The translations under genes were made by a program, and so were the position numbers. The notes beneath the pieces are model-generated. The model made no database searches and had not been told where the DNA came from. It saw only the letters and a list, made by a program, of their open reading frames with translations. 64,000 nucleotides of DNA from Acidobacteriaceae bacterium (GTDB taxonomy: Bacteria; Acidobacteriota; Terriglobia; Terriglobales; Acidobacteriaceae): NCBI GenBank assembly GCA_025355505.1, contig JANXZM010000079.1, forward strand, positions 1-64,000. Reading direction: 5' to 3'. This document shows, piece after piece, positions 23,368 to 32,026 of this stretch (its first letter is position 1; each line of letters begins with the position of its first letter).

Positions 23368-24372
23368 GTGCACAAGGCCACGGATGTTCGCCTGGGCCGC
23401 ATCGTGCGCCTGCTCATGAGCCACGCTACGGTTGTCGTCAGCGGCACGAAGATTGCGGAGGAAATTGGGACGAGCCGGTCGGAAGTTTGGCGGTTGATTC
23501 AGCAATTGCGCAGGTTGGGGGTGGATGTTGCCGGACATTCGGCGACGGGATATCGACTGCGCGCGGTTCCAGACTTGCTGCTGCCCGAGATGTTGGCGCC
23601 GTGGTTGAAGGGCACGATCTTCGGCGCGGCCAAGCAGGTCCATCACTATTACAAAATCGGCTCGACCAATTCGGAGGCTATGCGATCCGCGGCGGAGGGC
23701 GCGCCGGAAGGCAGCGTTTTTCTTGCCGAGGAACAGCTGGCCGGGCGAGGACGTGGTGCGCACAAGTGGCATTCGGCGCGGGCGACGGGGATTTACTGCT
23801 CGGTGATTCTCCGTCCGGCGATGCCGCCTTCGGATGCGCTGATTTTTTCGCTGGCAGCGGGGCTGGCGGTGCGGGCGGCGGTGGCGGAGATTGCGCCGCA
23901 GCTTCCGGTGGATCTGAAATGGCCGAACGACCTGCTGCTTGGCGGCAAGAAATTCTGCGGCATTCTGACGGAGATGAATGCCGAGGCCACGCGGGTGCGC
24001 CATCTGGTGGTGGGGGTGGGGATGAACGTGAATCCGGTGAAGTTTCCAACGGAGCTGCGTGACATTGCGACTTCGTTGCGGATCGAGACGGGCACGGAGT
24101 GGTCGCGCGTCGAGCTCTGCGCCGCTTTGCTAAAATCGCTTGACCGGGAATATCGGAGCCTGGTTGAAGATGCGGGAGCGCGAGATGCGATCCTGCGCCG
24201 GTTTGAGGAAAGCTCTTCGTCGGTGCGCGGCAGAAAAGTGAGCATCGAGGAGAACGGCGACCTGGCGGGGATTACCGAGGGATTGGATGAGGGCGGATTT
24301 TTGCGTGTGAGAACAGCCGAGGGGTTGAGGACGGTGGTAAGTGGAACGGTGAGGGTCATTGATAATTTGTAA
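23368..24372 (+). CDS. birA: biotin--[acetyl-CoA-carboxylase] ligase / biotin repressor
   Basis: Attaches biotin to biotin-dependent carboxylases and may repress biotin genes. I place the start at GTG 23368, giving 334 residues; the open frame reaches further upstream through repeat DNA and is unlikely to be translated. The N-terminus has a winged helix (GTKIAEEIGTSRSEVWRLIQ), so this is the bifunctional type. Ligase motifs are STNSEAM, GRGRGAHKWHS (the biotin-binding loop) and LKWPNDLLLGGKKFCGIL. The C-terminal SH3-like domain is present. coaX follows after 79 bases; the birA-coaX pairing is common in bacteria. Confidence 0.93.
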   Translation: MHKATDVRLGRIVRLLMSHATVVVSGTKIAEEIGTSRSEVWRLIQQLRRLGVDVAGHSATGYRLRAVPDLLLPEMLAPWLKGTIFGAAKQVHHYYKIGSTNSEAMRSAAEGAPEGSVFLAEEQLAGRGRGAHKWHSARATGIYCSVILRPAMPPSDALIFSLAAGLAVRAAVAEIAPQLPVDLKWPNDLLLGGKKFCGILTEMNAEATRVRHLVVGVGMNVNPVKFPTELRDIATSLRIETGTEWSRVELCAALLKSLDREYRSLVEDAGARDAILRRFEESSSSVRGRKVSIEENGDLAGITEGLDEGGFLRVRTAEGLRTVVSGTVRVIDNL

Positions 24373-24451
24373 TAGGTAATATGCAATTCAAGAGTGGCTG
24401 CTTTTCCAATTACAAATTAGCAATTAGAAATTACAAGTTCCAAATTCCTCT

Positions 24452-25372
24452 ATGCTGCTAGTGATTGATGTCGGGAATACGAATACGGTGCTGGGCGTGT
24501 TTGAGCGTGTGGCGCACCGTCCGGGCGAGGATGTGACCACGGAAGCGGCTCGTTATGAGCGGCTGGTTGCGAACTGGCGCGTCGGTTCGCATCTGAACCG
24601 TACGGTTGACGAGTACGGAGTGATCTTCCGCAATCTTTTTTCGATGGAGAACCTGGAAGTTTCAGCGGTACATGGCATCGCGATTTCATCGGTGGTGCCG
24701 CCGCTCGATTCCGTGCTGCGGCAGGTGTGCGAGCGCTATTTCAAAATCAAGCCGCTGTTCATTGAGCCAGGTGTGAAGACGGGCATGCAGGTACTGTACG
24801 ACAATCCCGCGGAAGTGGGCGCGGACCGGATTGTGAACGCGGTGGCGGCGTTTGAGAAATATGGCGGGCCCTGCGTGATTGTGGATTTTGGCACGGCGAC
24901 GACCTTCGATTGCATTTCGAAAAAGGGCGAGTACATGGGCGGCGTGATTTGTCCGGGCATTGGAATTTCCGCGGACGCGCTGTTTCAGCGAACGGCGCGG
25001 CTGCCGCGGGTGGAGATACGCAAGCCGGCGCGAGTGATTGGATCGAATACGGTGGGCAGTTTGCAGTCGGGACTTTACTACGGGTATCTCGGGTTGGTCG
25101 ACGGAATTTTGGAGCGGCTGGTGGATGAAATGGGCTCGGAGACGCACGTGATTGCGACGGGCGGGCTCGGGTCGTTGCTTGGCACCGCTTCGCACTTCAT
25201 TAAAGATGTGGACGAGTTTCTGACCCTGGAGGGGTTGCGCATAATATGGGATCGGAATCAGTCCTTCCGCCGCGAAGCCGCGTCGAAAGCGGCAAAGTCG
25301 CCGACGCCGGCCAAGCCTTCAGATGCCGATGCGAAGCCGTGGCCTTCGCCGAAGTCTCCTAAATCGCGCTGA
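24452..25372 (+). CDS. coaX: type III pantothenate kinase
   Basis: Phosphorylates pantothenate, the first step of coenzyme A synthesis. The product is 306 residues. Motifs are DVGNTNTVLGVFE (phosphate binding), PAEVGADRIVNAVAAFEKYG, DFGTATTFDCIS and GGVICPGIGIS, as expected of the CoaX/ASKHA fold. The last 35 residues are Ala/Lys/Pro-rich (KAAKSPTPAKPSDADAKPWP) and beyond the usual family length, probably disordered. The next gene starts 17 bases after the stop. Confidence 0.95.
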   Translation: MLLVIDVGNTNTVLGVFERVAHRPGEDVTTEAARYERLVANWRVGSHLNRTVDEYGVIFRNLFSMENLEVSAVHGIAISSVVPPLDSVLRQVCERYFKIKPLFIEPGVKTGMQVLYDNPAEVGADRIVNAVAAFEKYGGPCVIVDFGTATTFDCISKKGEYMGGVICPGIGISADALFQRTARLPRVEIRKPARVIGSNTVGSLQSGLYYGYLGLVDGILERLVDEMGSETHVIATGGLGSLLGTASHFIKDVDEFLTLEGLRIIWDRNQSFRREAASKAAKSPTPAKPSDADAKPWPSPKSPKSR

Positions 25373-25389
25373 GCTTTCGCTGAACTATC

Positions 25390-26100
25390 GTGGAAAATCA
25401 CTTCAATTACTTTACGGAAATCGAAGAGCACTACCTGAAACGGCGTGGGACCCATCTGCTGCTGTCGACGCTCGATTGGGCGCTGATTGAGACCTGGAAA
25501 AGCGCGGGCGTGCCGCTGGAGGCCGTGCTCCGCGGGGTGGATGCGGCGTTTGACAAGTACGACCAGCGACCGTCGAAATCGAAGAAGGTGAACAGTCTGG
25601 CCTACTGTTCGCAGGCTGTGCTGGCGGCGGCGGAAGATATGAAAGAAGCCGCGGTGGGCGCGACCGGCAAAGAACAAATTCAGAAAGAGCCGGGATTTGA
25701 GGCGGCGGAGATCGCAGCATTCTTGCGGGGAAACGCCGAGAAGCTCGAAAAAGCAAAGCTGCCGGAGCGCGCGGGATTTGCGACTGGCGCGCTGGCGCGG
25801 GAAGAAGCTGCTTCGCTGCGTGAGATGGCGGAGGCGATCGAGTGCGCGGGCAAGCTTCCGCGGCTGGAAGATGTGGAGCGGCGGCTGACGGTGCTGGAAG
25901 AAAAACTGTTCGCGGTGTTGATGGTGGCGACTCCGGATGAGGATCTGGTGAATGTTCGCACGGAAGCGGAACGGGATATTGCTCCCTACCGGCGGAAGAT
26001 GTCGGCGGCGCAGATCGAACAACTGCACAAGCAATATGTTCATAAGCGGCTGCTGGAGCGGTGCGGCGTGCCGCGGCTGAGTTTGTTTTACATGCACTAG
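25390..26100 (+). CDS. conserved hypothetical protein downstream of coaX
   Basis: The product is 236 residues, largely helical and soluble. It begins NHFNYFTEIEEHYLKRRGTH and WALIETWKSAGVPLEAVLRG, with a central Lys/Glu/Ala-rich coiled-coil-like part (RLEDVERRLTVLEEKLFAVL). I recall similar proteins beside coaX in Acidobacteriota but know no function. It probably forms an operon with birA and coaX. Start GTG at 25390 follows the coaX stop by 17 bases. Confidence 0.75.
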   Translation: MENHFNYFTEIEEHYLKRRGTHLLLSTLDWALIETWKSAGVPLEAVLRGVDAAFDKYDQRPSKSKKVNSLAYCSQAVLAAAEDMKEAAVGATGKEQIQKEPGFEAAEIAAFLRGNAEKLEKAKLPERAGFATGALAREEAASLREMAEAIECAGKLPRLEDVERRLTVLEEKLFAVLMVATPDEDLVNVRTEAERDIAPYRRKMSAAQIEQLHKQYVHKRLLERCGVPRLSLFYMH

Positions 26101-26103
26101 ATC

Positions 26104-26224
26104 GTGTAGGGCAGGCGCTCCTGTCCGCCGCCTTTCGTCCCAACGGGCCTGCGGCTGAGCGTTTCTTAGTGTGACGTCCCAAGGCTCGCATCGTGAGGCG
26201 CGGGCAGTAGTGCCCGCGCTACAC
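26104..26224. repeat. two copies of a 26-bp palindromic intergenic repeat
   Basis: 26104-26129 (GTGTAGGGCAGGCGCTCCTG then TCCGCC) and, inverted, 26198-26224 (reverse complement GTGTAGCGCGGGCACTACTG then CCCGCG). Related copies are at 52290-52315, 58964-58991 and 59605-59632. Each can fold into a short hairpin. Confidence 0.6.
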
Positions 26225-26231
26225 TTACGAC

Positions 26232-27548
26232 TTGCTTCTATCCATAGAAAAACTGATTTACGGCGGTGATGGGCTGGCGCGGACTCCGGCTGGCGCGGAC
26301 GGGCGGAGCATGGCTGTGTTTGTGCCGTTTGTTTTGCCGGGGGAACGGGTTGAGGCCGAGATTCGGCAAGAGAAGCCTGGGTTCGCGCGCGGCTCGGTGG
26401 CGCAGTTGATCGAAGCCTCGCCAGATCGTGTCGAAGCGCGCTGTCCATATTTCCGGCAATGCGGCGGATGCCATTACCAGCACATCCCCTACGAGCGGCA
26501 CCTGGGATTTAAAGCTGAAATTTTGCGCGAGACGCTGCGGCGGATTTCGAAGATCGAGCTAAAATCCGAGATTCACCTGCATGCTTCTCCTCCGTGGAAC
26601 TACCGCAACCGGACGCGGCTGCAGGTGCGGACTGCGCCGGAGTTTGCGCTGGGGTACTTGCGGACGAGCTCGCACGAATTTCTTGCGGTGCGCGAATGCC
26701 CGATTAGCTCGCCGCTGCTCAATCGGGTGATAGCGCGGCTGCTTGAGCTCGGCGGATTGAATTGCCCGGCGGTGGTGGAAGAAATAGAGTTGTTCGCGGA
26801 GGCGGCGGATGAGCGTTTGCTGGCGTGGGCATTCTGCGGACTTGATGCTGACAAAGGAGCGCTCTTGTGCTGGGCGGAAGCGATCGAGCGCGAGTTGCCG
26901 GAAATCAGCGGCGTGACGTTTTTCTCTTCGCGGCGCCGATCTTCGGAGCGAAGTTTGGACGACGACGCGCCGATGGAGGCGAAAGAGCTGGCGCAATCGG
27001 GCGCGAAGGCAATTCGCTATCGAACAAAAGATCACGAGTATCAGGTCAGCGCCGGAGCCTTCTTCCAGGGGAACCGTTATCTGGTGGACGAGCTGGTTTC
27101 GGTCGTGGCCGGCAATGCCAGCGGGGATGGCGGACTCGACCTGTATGCCGGGGTGGGTTTGTTTTCGGTGGCGCTGGCCGGAAACTTTCATCACATATTT
27201 AGTGTAGAGGCGTCACAGACATCGTATGCCGACCTCGTGCAGAATGTCCCTGCGAACGTGAAAGCGGTTGGCGCGCGGACTGAGGACTACCTGAGAAGCC
27301 GGCCGATGCGAAAAAGTCCTGACTTGGTCGTCCTGGACCCTCCCCGCACCGGTGCCGGCAAGGCGGTGATTCGTTTTCTGGTGGAACTCGGAGCGCCCCG
27401 CGTCCGATATGTTTCGTGCGATCCGGCGACCCTGGCGAGGGATATCGGCCCGCTCCTGGTGGCCGGCTACCACATCGAGGAAGCACACTTATTCGATCTC
27501 TTCCCTGAGACGTTTCACATCGAATCGGTGATGCTGCTGGCGCGCTGA
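26232..27548 (+). CDS. rlmD: 23S rRNA (uracil-5-)-methyltransferase, RlmD/RumA type
   Basis: Methylates a uracil of rRNA (or tRNA, if TrmA-like) using S-adenosylmethionine. The product is 438 residues with a TTG start at 26232. An N-terminal TRAM domain (EKLIYGGDGLART) is followed by the iron-sulfur cysteines CPYFRQCGGCHYQH. The SAM-binding motif is LDLYAGVGLFSVALA, the catalytic base region LVVLDPPRTGAG, and the nucleophile motif YVSCDPATLARD. The exact target uracil cannot be read from sequence. It stands in the same direction as its neighbours, after a palindrome-rich gap. Confidence 0.88.
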   Translation: MLLSIEKLIYGGDGLARTPAGADGRSMAVFVPFVLPGERVEAEIRQEKPGFARGSVAQLIEASPDRVEARCPYFRQCGGCHYQHIPYERHLGFKAEILRETLRRISKIELKSEIHLHASPPWNYRNRTRLQVRTAPEFALGYLRTSSHEFLAVRECPISSPLLNRVIARLLELGGLNCPAVVEEIELFAEAADERLLAWAFCGLDADKGALLCWAEAIERELPEISGVTFFSSRRRSSERSLDDDAPMEAKELAQSGAKAIRYRTKDHEYQVSAGAFFQGNRYLVDELVSVVAGNASGDGGLDLYAGVGLFSVALAGNFHHIFSVEASQTSYADLVQNVPANVKAVGARTEDYLRSRPMRKSPDLVVLDPPRTGAGKAVIRFLVELGAPRVRYVSCDPATLARDIGPLLVAGYHIEEAHLFDLFPETFHIESVMLLAR

Positions 27549-27597
27549 CCGCTTTCACGTCGCCCAGTTCCTCCTGGAAGACGGGTGGGTTGGCCGA

Positions 27598-27632
27598 GGG
27601 CCCTGGCAAAAGCAACGCACGCGCCAGGGCCC
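27598..27632 (+). terminator. inverted repeat after rlmD
   Basis: GGGCCCTGGC and GCCAGGGCCC form a perfect 10-bp stem around a 15-base loop, 50 bases past the rlmD stop. T-rich DNA follows only loosely, so termination is probable but not certain. Confidence 0.5.
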
Positions 27633-27774
27633 CACTCGTTCTGCCGTTTGTTTCCGGCCGTTTGTTTTAAGTCTGGCCGAGATGCGCCCGCCGTTCGGGC
27701 AGGCCGCCGGCTGCCTCCCCGTAGCGCCGACGAGGGACGGACGAGGCCGATTTTCTCCACCGGAGATCAAAGCA

Positions 27775-30432
27775 ATGACGCACGACCGGAAGCCGCCGCG
27801 GCAGCCGTTGTTGTGGACGGCCTTGGTATTTTCGGCTGGTCTGTGGACGGGCGTGCGCGCCTGGCGGCCGCCCTCGTGGTGGGTAATCGCCGTAGTCGCC
27901 TTCGTTCTCGCGGCGTCATGGTTTCTTCCGAAGCGAGCCTGGCTGGCCAAGGCGCTCTCTTTGAGCGCGTGGTTTCTTCTCGGCGCTTTTCTGATTCAGA
28001 TTCGGGGTCAGCGGCCAAAAGAACTTCAGCAGGATGACGCTCGCCTTGTTGCCTTGGCGGATGGCCGTACCGTCACGCTCACGGCGCGCGTGATTCGCGA
28101 GGGATATGGACGGGCCGCGGGGCGGCGGTCGATTCGTGAATCCATTGATGTGGAGACGGAAGAAATCGCGAGTCAAGGCGAAAGCTGGCCGGTGCGGGCA
28201 GGGGTGCGGCTCACAATTTACGAGAAAGTAGAAAATTCCGAGCAGGTGGAGCGACGGGAAGAATCGGGTCATCGGGCGATCTTTGATGACCCGATTCTTC
28301 CCGTCGCTTCACTTGCTTTAACCTACGGCACGCGGCTGCGCGTTCGCGCGAAGCTGCATTCGGCGCGCAATTACCGCAATCCCGGGGCCTTTGATTATGA
28401 AGGATATCTGCGCGGCAACGGCATCAGCGTGCTGGGGTCGGCGGAGGCAAAAGATATTGCGCGGCTTCCCGGGTTTTCCGGCAGCCGCATCGAACTCTGG
28501 CGGACGCGCGTTCATTCGAGCATCGTGGCTAAGATTCACCAGCTGTGGCCCGCGCCGCAGGCCGCGCTCATGGACGCCATGGTTCTCGGCGAAGAATCAT
28601 TCCTGGGTAATGCCACACGCACCGAGTACCAACGTTCGGGCACGTATCACGTGCTGGTTGTTTCTGGAATGAACCTGAGCATTCTGGCGCTCGCCATTTT
28701 CTGGACGCTGCGCCAGTTTCGCGTGGATCCTGCGCTCGCGGCCATCGCGACGGTCGTCGTCTCGTTCGCATATGCATTCGTGGTGGGGGTCGGTCCGCCC
28801 GTGTGGCGCGCGGCACTGATGCTGGCGACCTACTTAGGCGCGCGTTTGCTGTATCGCGAACGCAACATGATGAACGCAATTGGAGCGGCGGCGCTAAGCA
28901 TTCTGATCGCCGACCCGCACGCCCTGTTTGGCGCCAGTTTTCAGTTGACGTTTCTTGCGGTCTTCATTATCGCGGGCATCGGCTCGCCGATTCTGGAACG
29001 GACGACGTTGCCCTACGCGCGGGGCTTACGGTTGTTGCATGCCGCCAGCTACGATTTGCACGTTGCTCCCGCGGTGGCGCAATTTCGGATCGATCTACGG
29101 TTGATCGCGGGGCGGCTGGCGAGATTCATCGGCAACCGCCTCAGCCTGGCACTGCCGGCGCTCGTGATGCGCGTGGCCATTGGTTTCAGCGAATTGCTTT
29201 TCATCTCGGCGCTGATGCAGACGGGACTGGCGCTGCTCATGGCGTACCACTTTCATCGCGCCACCACCATGGGAATGCCGGCCAACCTGGCGGTGATTCC
29301 GCTTACCCAGGTGCTGATGCCCGCCGCCGCCGCCGCCGTGGGCTTGGGATATATCTCGACCGCGCTGGCCAAGCCCGCGGTTTGGGTTTCCGGCCTCGCG
29401 CTCGAAGGAATTGCGGGAACGGTGCACTGGCTGGGCGGCGCCCAACTTATCGGAACATCGATCGCCGACCTGCGCGTGGCCATGCCTTCGCTTGCGATGA
29501 TCTTGGCCTCGATCGCCGCGCTGATGCTCGCGATGCTCGTGGCGCGGCGTTCGCGCCTCGCCGCCTCCGCTTCTGTGGCGTTGCTGTTCGGCGTTGCGGC
29601 CTGGATTGGGTTTGTCCCCTCGCGCCCTCACCTTCACGCCGGCGTGATGGAGATGACGGCCATCGACGTTGGACAAGGCGATTCCATTTTGCTGGTTACT
29701 CCCGAGGGCCGCGCCCTGCTCATCGATGCCGGAGGCCTGCCGCAGTGGATGCATTCGGACTTCGATCTCGGCGAACAGGTGGTCTCTTCTTATCTTTGGA
29801 ATCGGGGTATCGATCGTCTCGACGTGGTGGTAATCACGCATCCTCATGCCGACCACCTCGGCGGGATGCCCGCGGTAATAGCAAATTTCCACCCGCGAGA
29901 ACTCTGGCTGAGTATCGATAAGCCGGTGGGCGAATTGGCGCCGATCGTTGCGCAAGCCCAGAGAGCGGGGATGAAAGTCTCAATAAAAAAAGAAGGCGAT
30001 CAATTCGAATACGGCGGAGCGCATTTCCACATGCTCGCTCCCGGACGCGACCAAATCACCGGGTCGATGCGTCCGAACGATGACTGCCTGGTGTTTACGG
30101 CGACGTTTGGCGGGACGACCGCTTTGCTCGAGGGAGACGCGGAACGCGCGGTGGAGCGGCGCGTCGTGGAAGAGCATCCGGAGGCAATGCTGCTGAAGGT
30201 CGCACATCACGGAAGCGCAAGCGGAACCTCTGCCGATCTGCTCGCGGCCGTTCATCCGCGCTATGCGGTGATTTCCGTCGGCGCGCGAAATGGGTACGGA
30301 CATCCCAGGCGCGAAGTGCTGGAGCGGCTAGAGCAAGCCGGGGTGAAAACCTACCGCACCGACGAGGAGGGCGCGGTCAGTTTTTATTTGGACGGCAAGT
30401 CCGTGACTCCGGACGTCGCGCTGCTCCATTGA
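27775..30432 (+). CDS. comEC: ComEC/Rec2-family DNA uptake channel
   Basis: Forms the inner-membrane channel for single-stranded DNA in natural transformation. The product is 885 residues from ATG 27775; the frame is open upstream but MTHDRKPPRQP fits a start. The N-terminus has membrane helices and a DUF4131-type soluble part (GTRLRVRAKLHSARNYRNPG, AFDYEGYLRGNGI). The Competence domain follows (ALMDAMVLGEESFL, YHVLVVSGMNLSILAL). The C-terminus is a metallo-beta-lactamase domain with VGQGDSILL and THPHADHLGG, present in the longer ComEC class. Metal ligands appear intact. No other com genes are near. Confidence 0.93.
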   Translation: MTHDRKPPRQPLLWTALVFSAGLWTGVRAWRPPSWWVIAVVAFVLAASWFLPKRAWLAKALSLSAWFLLGAFLIQIRGQRPKELQQDDARLVALADGRTVTLTARVIREGYGRAAGRRSIRESIDVETEEIASQGESWPVRAGVRLTIYEKVENSEQVERREESGHRAIFDDPILPVASLALTYGTRLRVRAKLHSARNYRNPGAFDYEGYLRGNGISVLGSAEAKDIARLPGFSGSRIELWRTRVHSSIVAKIHQLWPAPQAALMDAMVLGEESFLGNATRTEYQRSGTYHVLVVSGMNLSILALAIFWTLRQFRVDPALAAIATVVVSFAYAFVVGVGPPVWRAALMLATYLGARLLYRERNMMNAIGAAALSILIADPHALFGASFQLTFLAVFIIAGIGSPILERTTLPYARGLRLLHAASYDLHVAPAVAQFRIDLRLIAGRLARFIGNRLSLALPALVMRVAIGFSELLFISALMQTGLALLMAYHFHRATTMGMPANLAVIPLTQVLMPAAAAAVGLGYISTALAKPAVWVSGLALEGIAGTVHWLGGAQLIGTSIADLRVAMPSLAMILASIAALMLAMLVARRSRLAASASVALLFGVAAWIGFVPSRPHLHAGVMEMTAIDVGQGDSILLVTPEGRALLIDAGGLPQWMHSDFDLGEQVVSSYLWNRGIDRLDVVVITHPHADHLGGMPAVIANFHPRELWLSIDKPVGELAPIVAQAQRAGMKVSIKKEGDQFEYGGAHFHMLAPGRDQITGSMRPNDDCLVFTATFGGTTALLEGDAERAVERRVVEEHPEAMLLKVAHHGSASGTSADLLAAVHPRYAVISVGARNGYGHPRREVLERLEQAGVKTYRTDEEGAVSFYLDGKSVTPDVALLH

Positions 30433-30489
30433 TACTAGTGATTCTCGCCTTGCACGTTGCAGACGTTTCTCCCGCATGTAGAGACGTGC

Positions 30490-30771
30490 TCACCCACTAG
30501 CCGTCTCGTCATCGAGAGGCGGCAATTTACGGTACGCTTCGATAATTTTTACCGCTTCAGGCGCGTCTTCTTCCCGCACAAGAATCAACGTTCCACCGAC
30601 GCCTGGAAACGCGTCCTGGACTGCGTCAATGGATTTCAAGTCCGAGTCGATGCCGGCGGATTCGAGCAAGCCCTGCACGACAATGGCTTCGTTTTCCTGC
30701 TCGGTGTCGAATATCTTGACGAGTTTCTCGTTAGGTTCGGGTTGAGGCGAGGCGTTAGTCGGCTCTGGCAT
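30490..30771 (-). CDS. DUF2007 family small protein
   Basis: The product is 93 residues. The core KIFDTEQENEAIVVQGLLES, AGIDSDL, then TLILVREEDAPEAVKII is the DUF2007 fold, a small alpha/beta domain often described as a putative signal-transducing protein. Both ends are Pro/Glu-rich. It is convergent with comEC, the stops lying about 58 bases apart. Function unknown. Confidence 0.75.
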   Translation of the reverse strand: MPEPTNASPQPEPNEKLVKIFDTEQENEAIVVQGLLESAGIDSDLKSIDAVQDAFPGVGGTLILVREEDAPEAVKIIEAYRKLPPLDDETASG

Positions 30772-30945
30772 GCGTCCTCCGTAAAACTGTCTGTTAACAG
30801 ATTACGGCAGTCACTGCGCCCCTGTCTTGCGGGTCACAAAGGTGTACGGCCAAGGGCAGCTTGATTCGCGGGCGGAAGCTGGCACAATGGCGAGTGGAGC
30901 GCAACGCGGGGAACGCGGCCAACATCCAATAAACACGGGGGCAGC

Positions 30946-31221
30946 ATGGTAGTTCAACCGGCCGAACCACCAGGCGGAGAACACAACGAGCGCATGGATA
31001 TGGACGAGGCCCGAAGACTGCGGCGCCTGCAGGTGATGATGAGCATGGTGATGTCGGTGATCGGCCAGGATCCCGATCTGACGCTGGAAGAAGCGGCGGA
31101 GATGGCCGCGAATACCCGCCGCACCGCCCTGAGCATGTTCCCCGACAAAGAACTTGCCTACGATCTTCTCTACCGTCCACGGCTGCAAAGGCTGATGAAT
31201 GAACGCTTCCGGCTGCAGTAG
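30946..31221 (+). CDS. small hypothetical protein
   Basis: The product is 91 residues, soluble and helical, with Met-rich RRLQVMMSMVMSVIGQDPDL followed by EEAAEMAANTRRTALSMFPD and an Arg-rich end. ATG 30946 is used. I recall similar short proteins in Acidobacteriota but no function. Confidence 0.6.
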   Translation: MVVQPAEPPGGEHNERMDMDEARRLRRLQVMMSMVMSVIGQDPDLTLEEAAEMAANTRRTALSMFPDKELAYDLLYRPRLQRLMNERFRLQ

Positions 31222-31318
31222 AAGTAATCGGAGCACCGTTGCCTTCTTACCACTTTGGTCCTAACATCCGCTTCCATCATTGACAGTTGCTTAGCAGCCC
31301 GTGGTGCAAGTATGTTTT

Positions 31319-31383
31319 GTATCAGGTGTATGCCTTCAGGCATACCGTAAGTGCCGTGTTATGAGGGCGCCTTTAGGCGCTGG
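31319..31383. repeat. paired palindromic repeat, copy 1
   Basis: GTATCAGG-TGTATGCC-TTCA-GGCATACCGTAA is followed after 12 bases by GAGGGCGCC-TTTA-GGCGCTGG. The same two-hairpin layout occurs at 54704-54772, with different stems but the same flanking words (GTATCAGG, ATACCGTAA, CTTTAG). Confidence 0.6.
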
Positions 31384-31468
31384 TTTTGGGCGCTGGAGTT
31401 TCACCACAGGCTGTTAGGGCGGGATAAGCTTGAGGACAGCTTTAAAAAATCATCGAGGTCCTTCTTAC

Positions 31469-31936
31469 ATGCGGAAACCCGTTTGCAGCAGGCCGTTCTG
31501 CGCCGCGTTGGCAGTCTTGTTTTTCTGCGCCGTGGCGCTTGCGCAAGATCCCACCAAGGTCGAGCCCGCACATTACAAGCTGGCTTTTGAGAATGAGTAT
31601 GTGCAGGTGGTGAACGTCCACTATGGACCGCACGAGAAGTCGGGCCTGCACGCGCATCCTGGAGGCGTGGTCGTCGTTCTCACTGAAGGGCATCTCCGCT
31701 TCACCGATGAAAATGGCAAGACACAAGAGGTATTTGCCAAGCCGGGAGAGTCCCGGTGGTTCCCGCCCTTCAAGCACAAAGTGGAAAACCTCGGTGGGAC
31801 TTCATACAACGCCGTCGATATCGGGATCAAATCCAAGCATTTAGCCAGCGAGGCCAGCCTGAAAGCTGGGCCATCGGAGATGGATGAGCAGACAAAGAAG
31901 ATCGTGGCAGAGGCGCTGCTGGCCGCAATGAAATGA
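31469..31936 (+). CDS. secreted cupin-domain protein
   Basis: The product is 155 residues from ATG 31469. A signal peptide covers about 25 residues (FCAALAVLFFCAVALA, cleavage before QDP). The mature part is one cupin barrel: VNVHYGPHEKSGLHAHPGGV with His ligands, then FAKPGESRWFPPFKHKVENL with the second motif. Metal binding is likely, but the His/Glu pattern is partly degenerate and no reaction can be assigned. It stands before the TPR gene in the same direction. Confidence 0.75.
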   Translation: MRKPVCSRPFCAALAVLFFCAVALAQDPTKVEPAHYKLAFENEYVQVVNVHYGPHEKSGLHAHPGGVVVVLTEGHLRFTDENGKTQEVFAKPGESRWFPPFKHKVENLGGTSYNAVDIGIKSKHLASEASLKAGPSEMDEQTKKIVAEALLAAMK

Positions 31937-32026
31937 GGATTCTCGGGTGTTGGCGATAAGATATTCTCCCCGCCTCCGCCTTGACCGCGCCTCAACTCGG
32001 CCACTAGACTCCGACTGGGGTGCTCC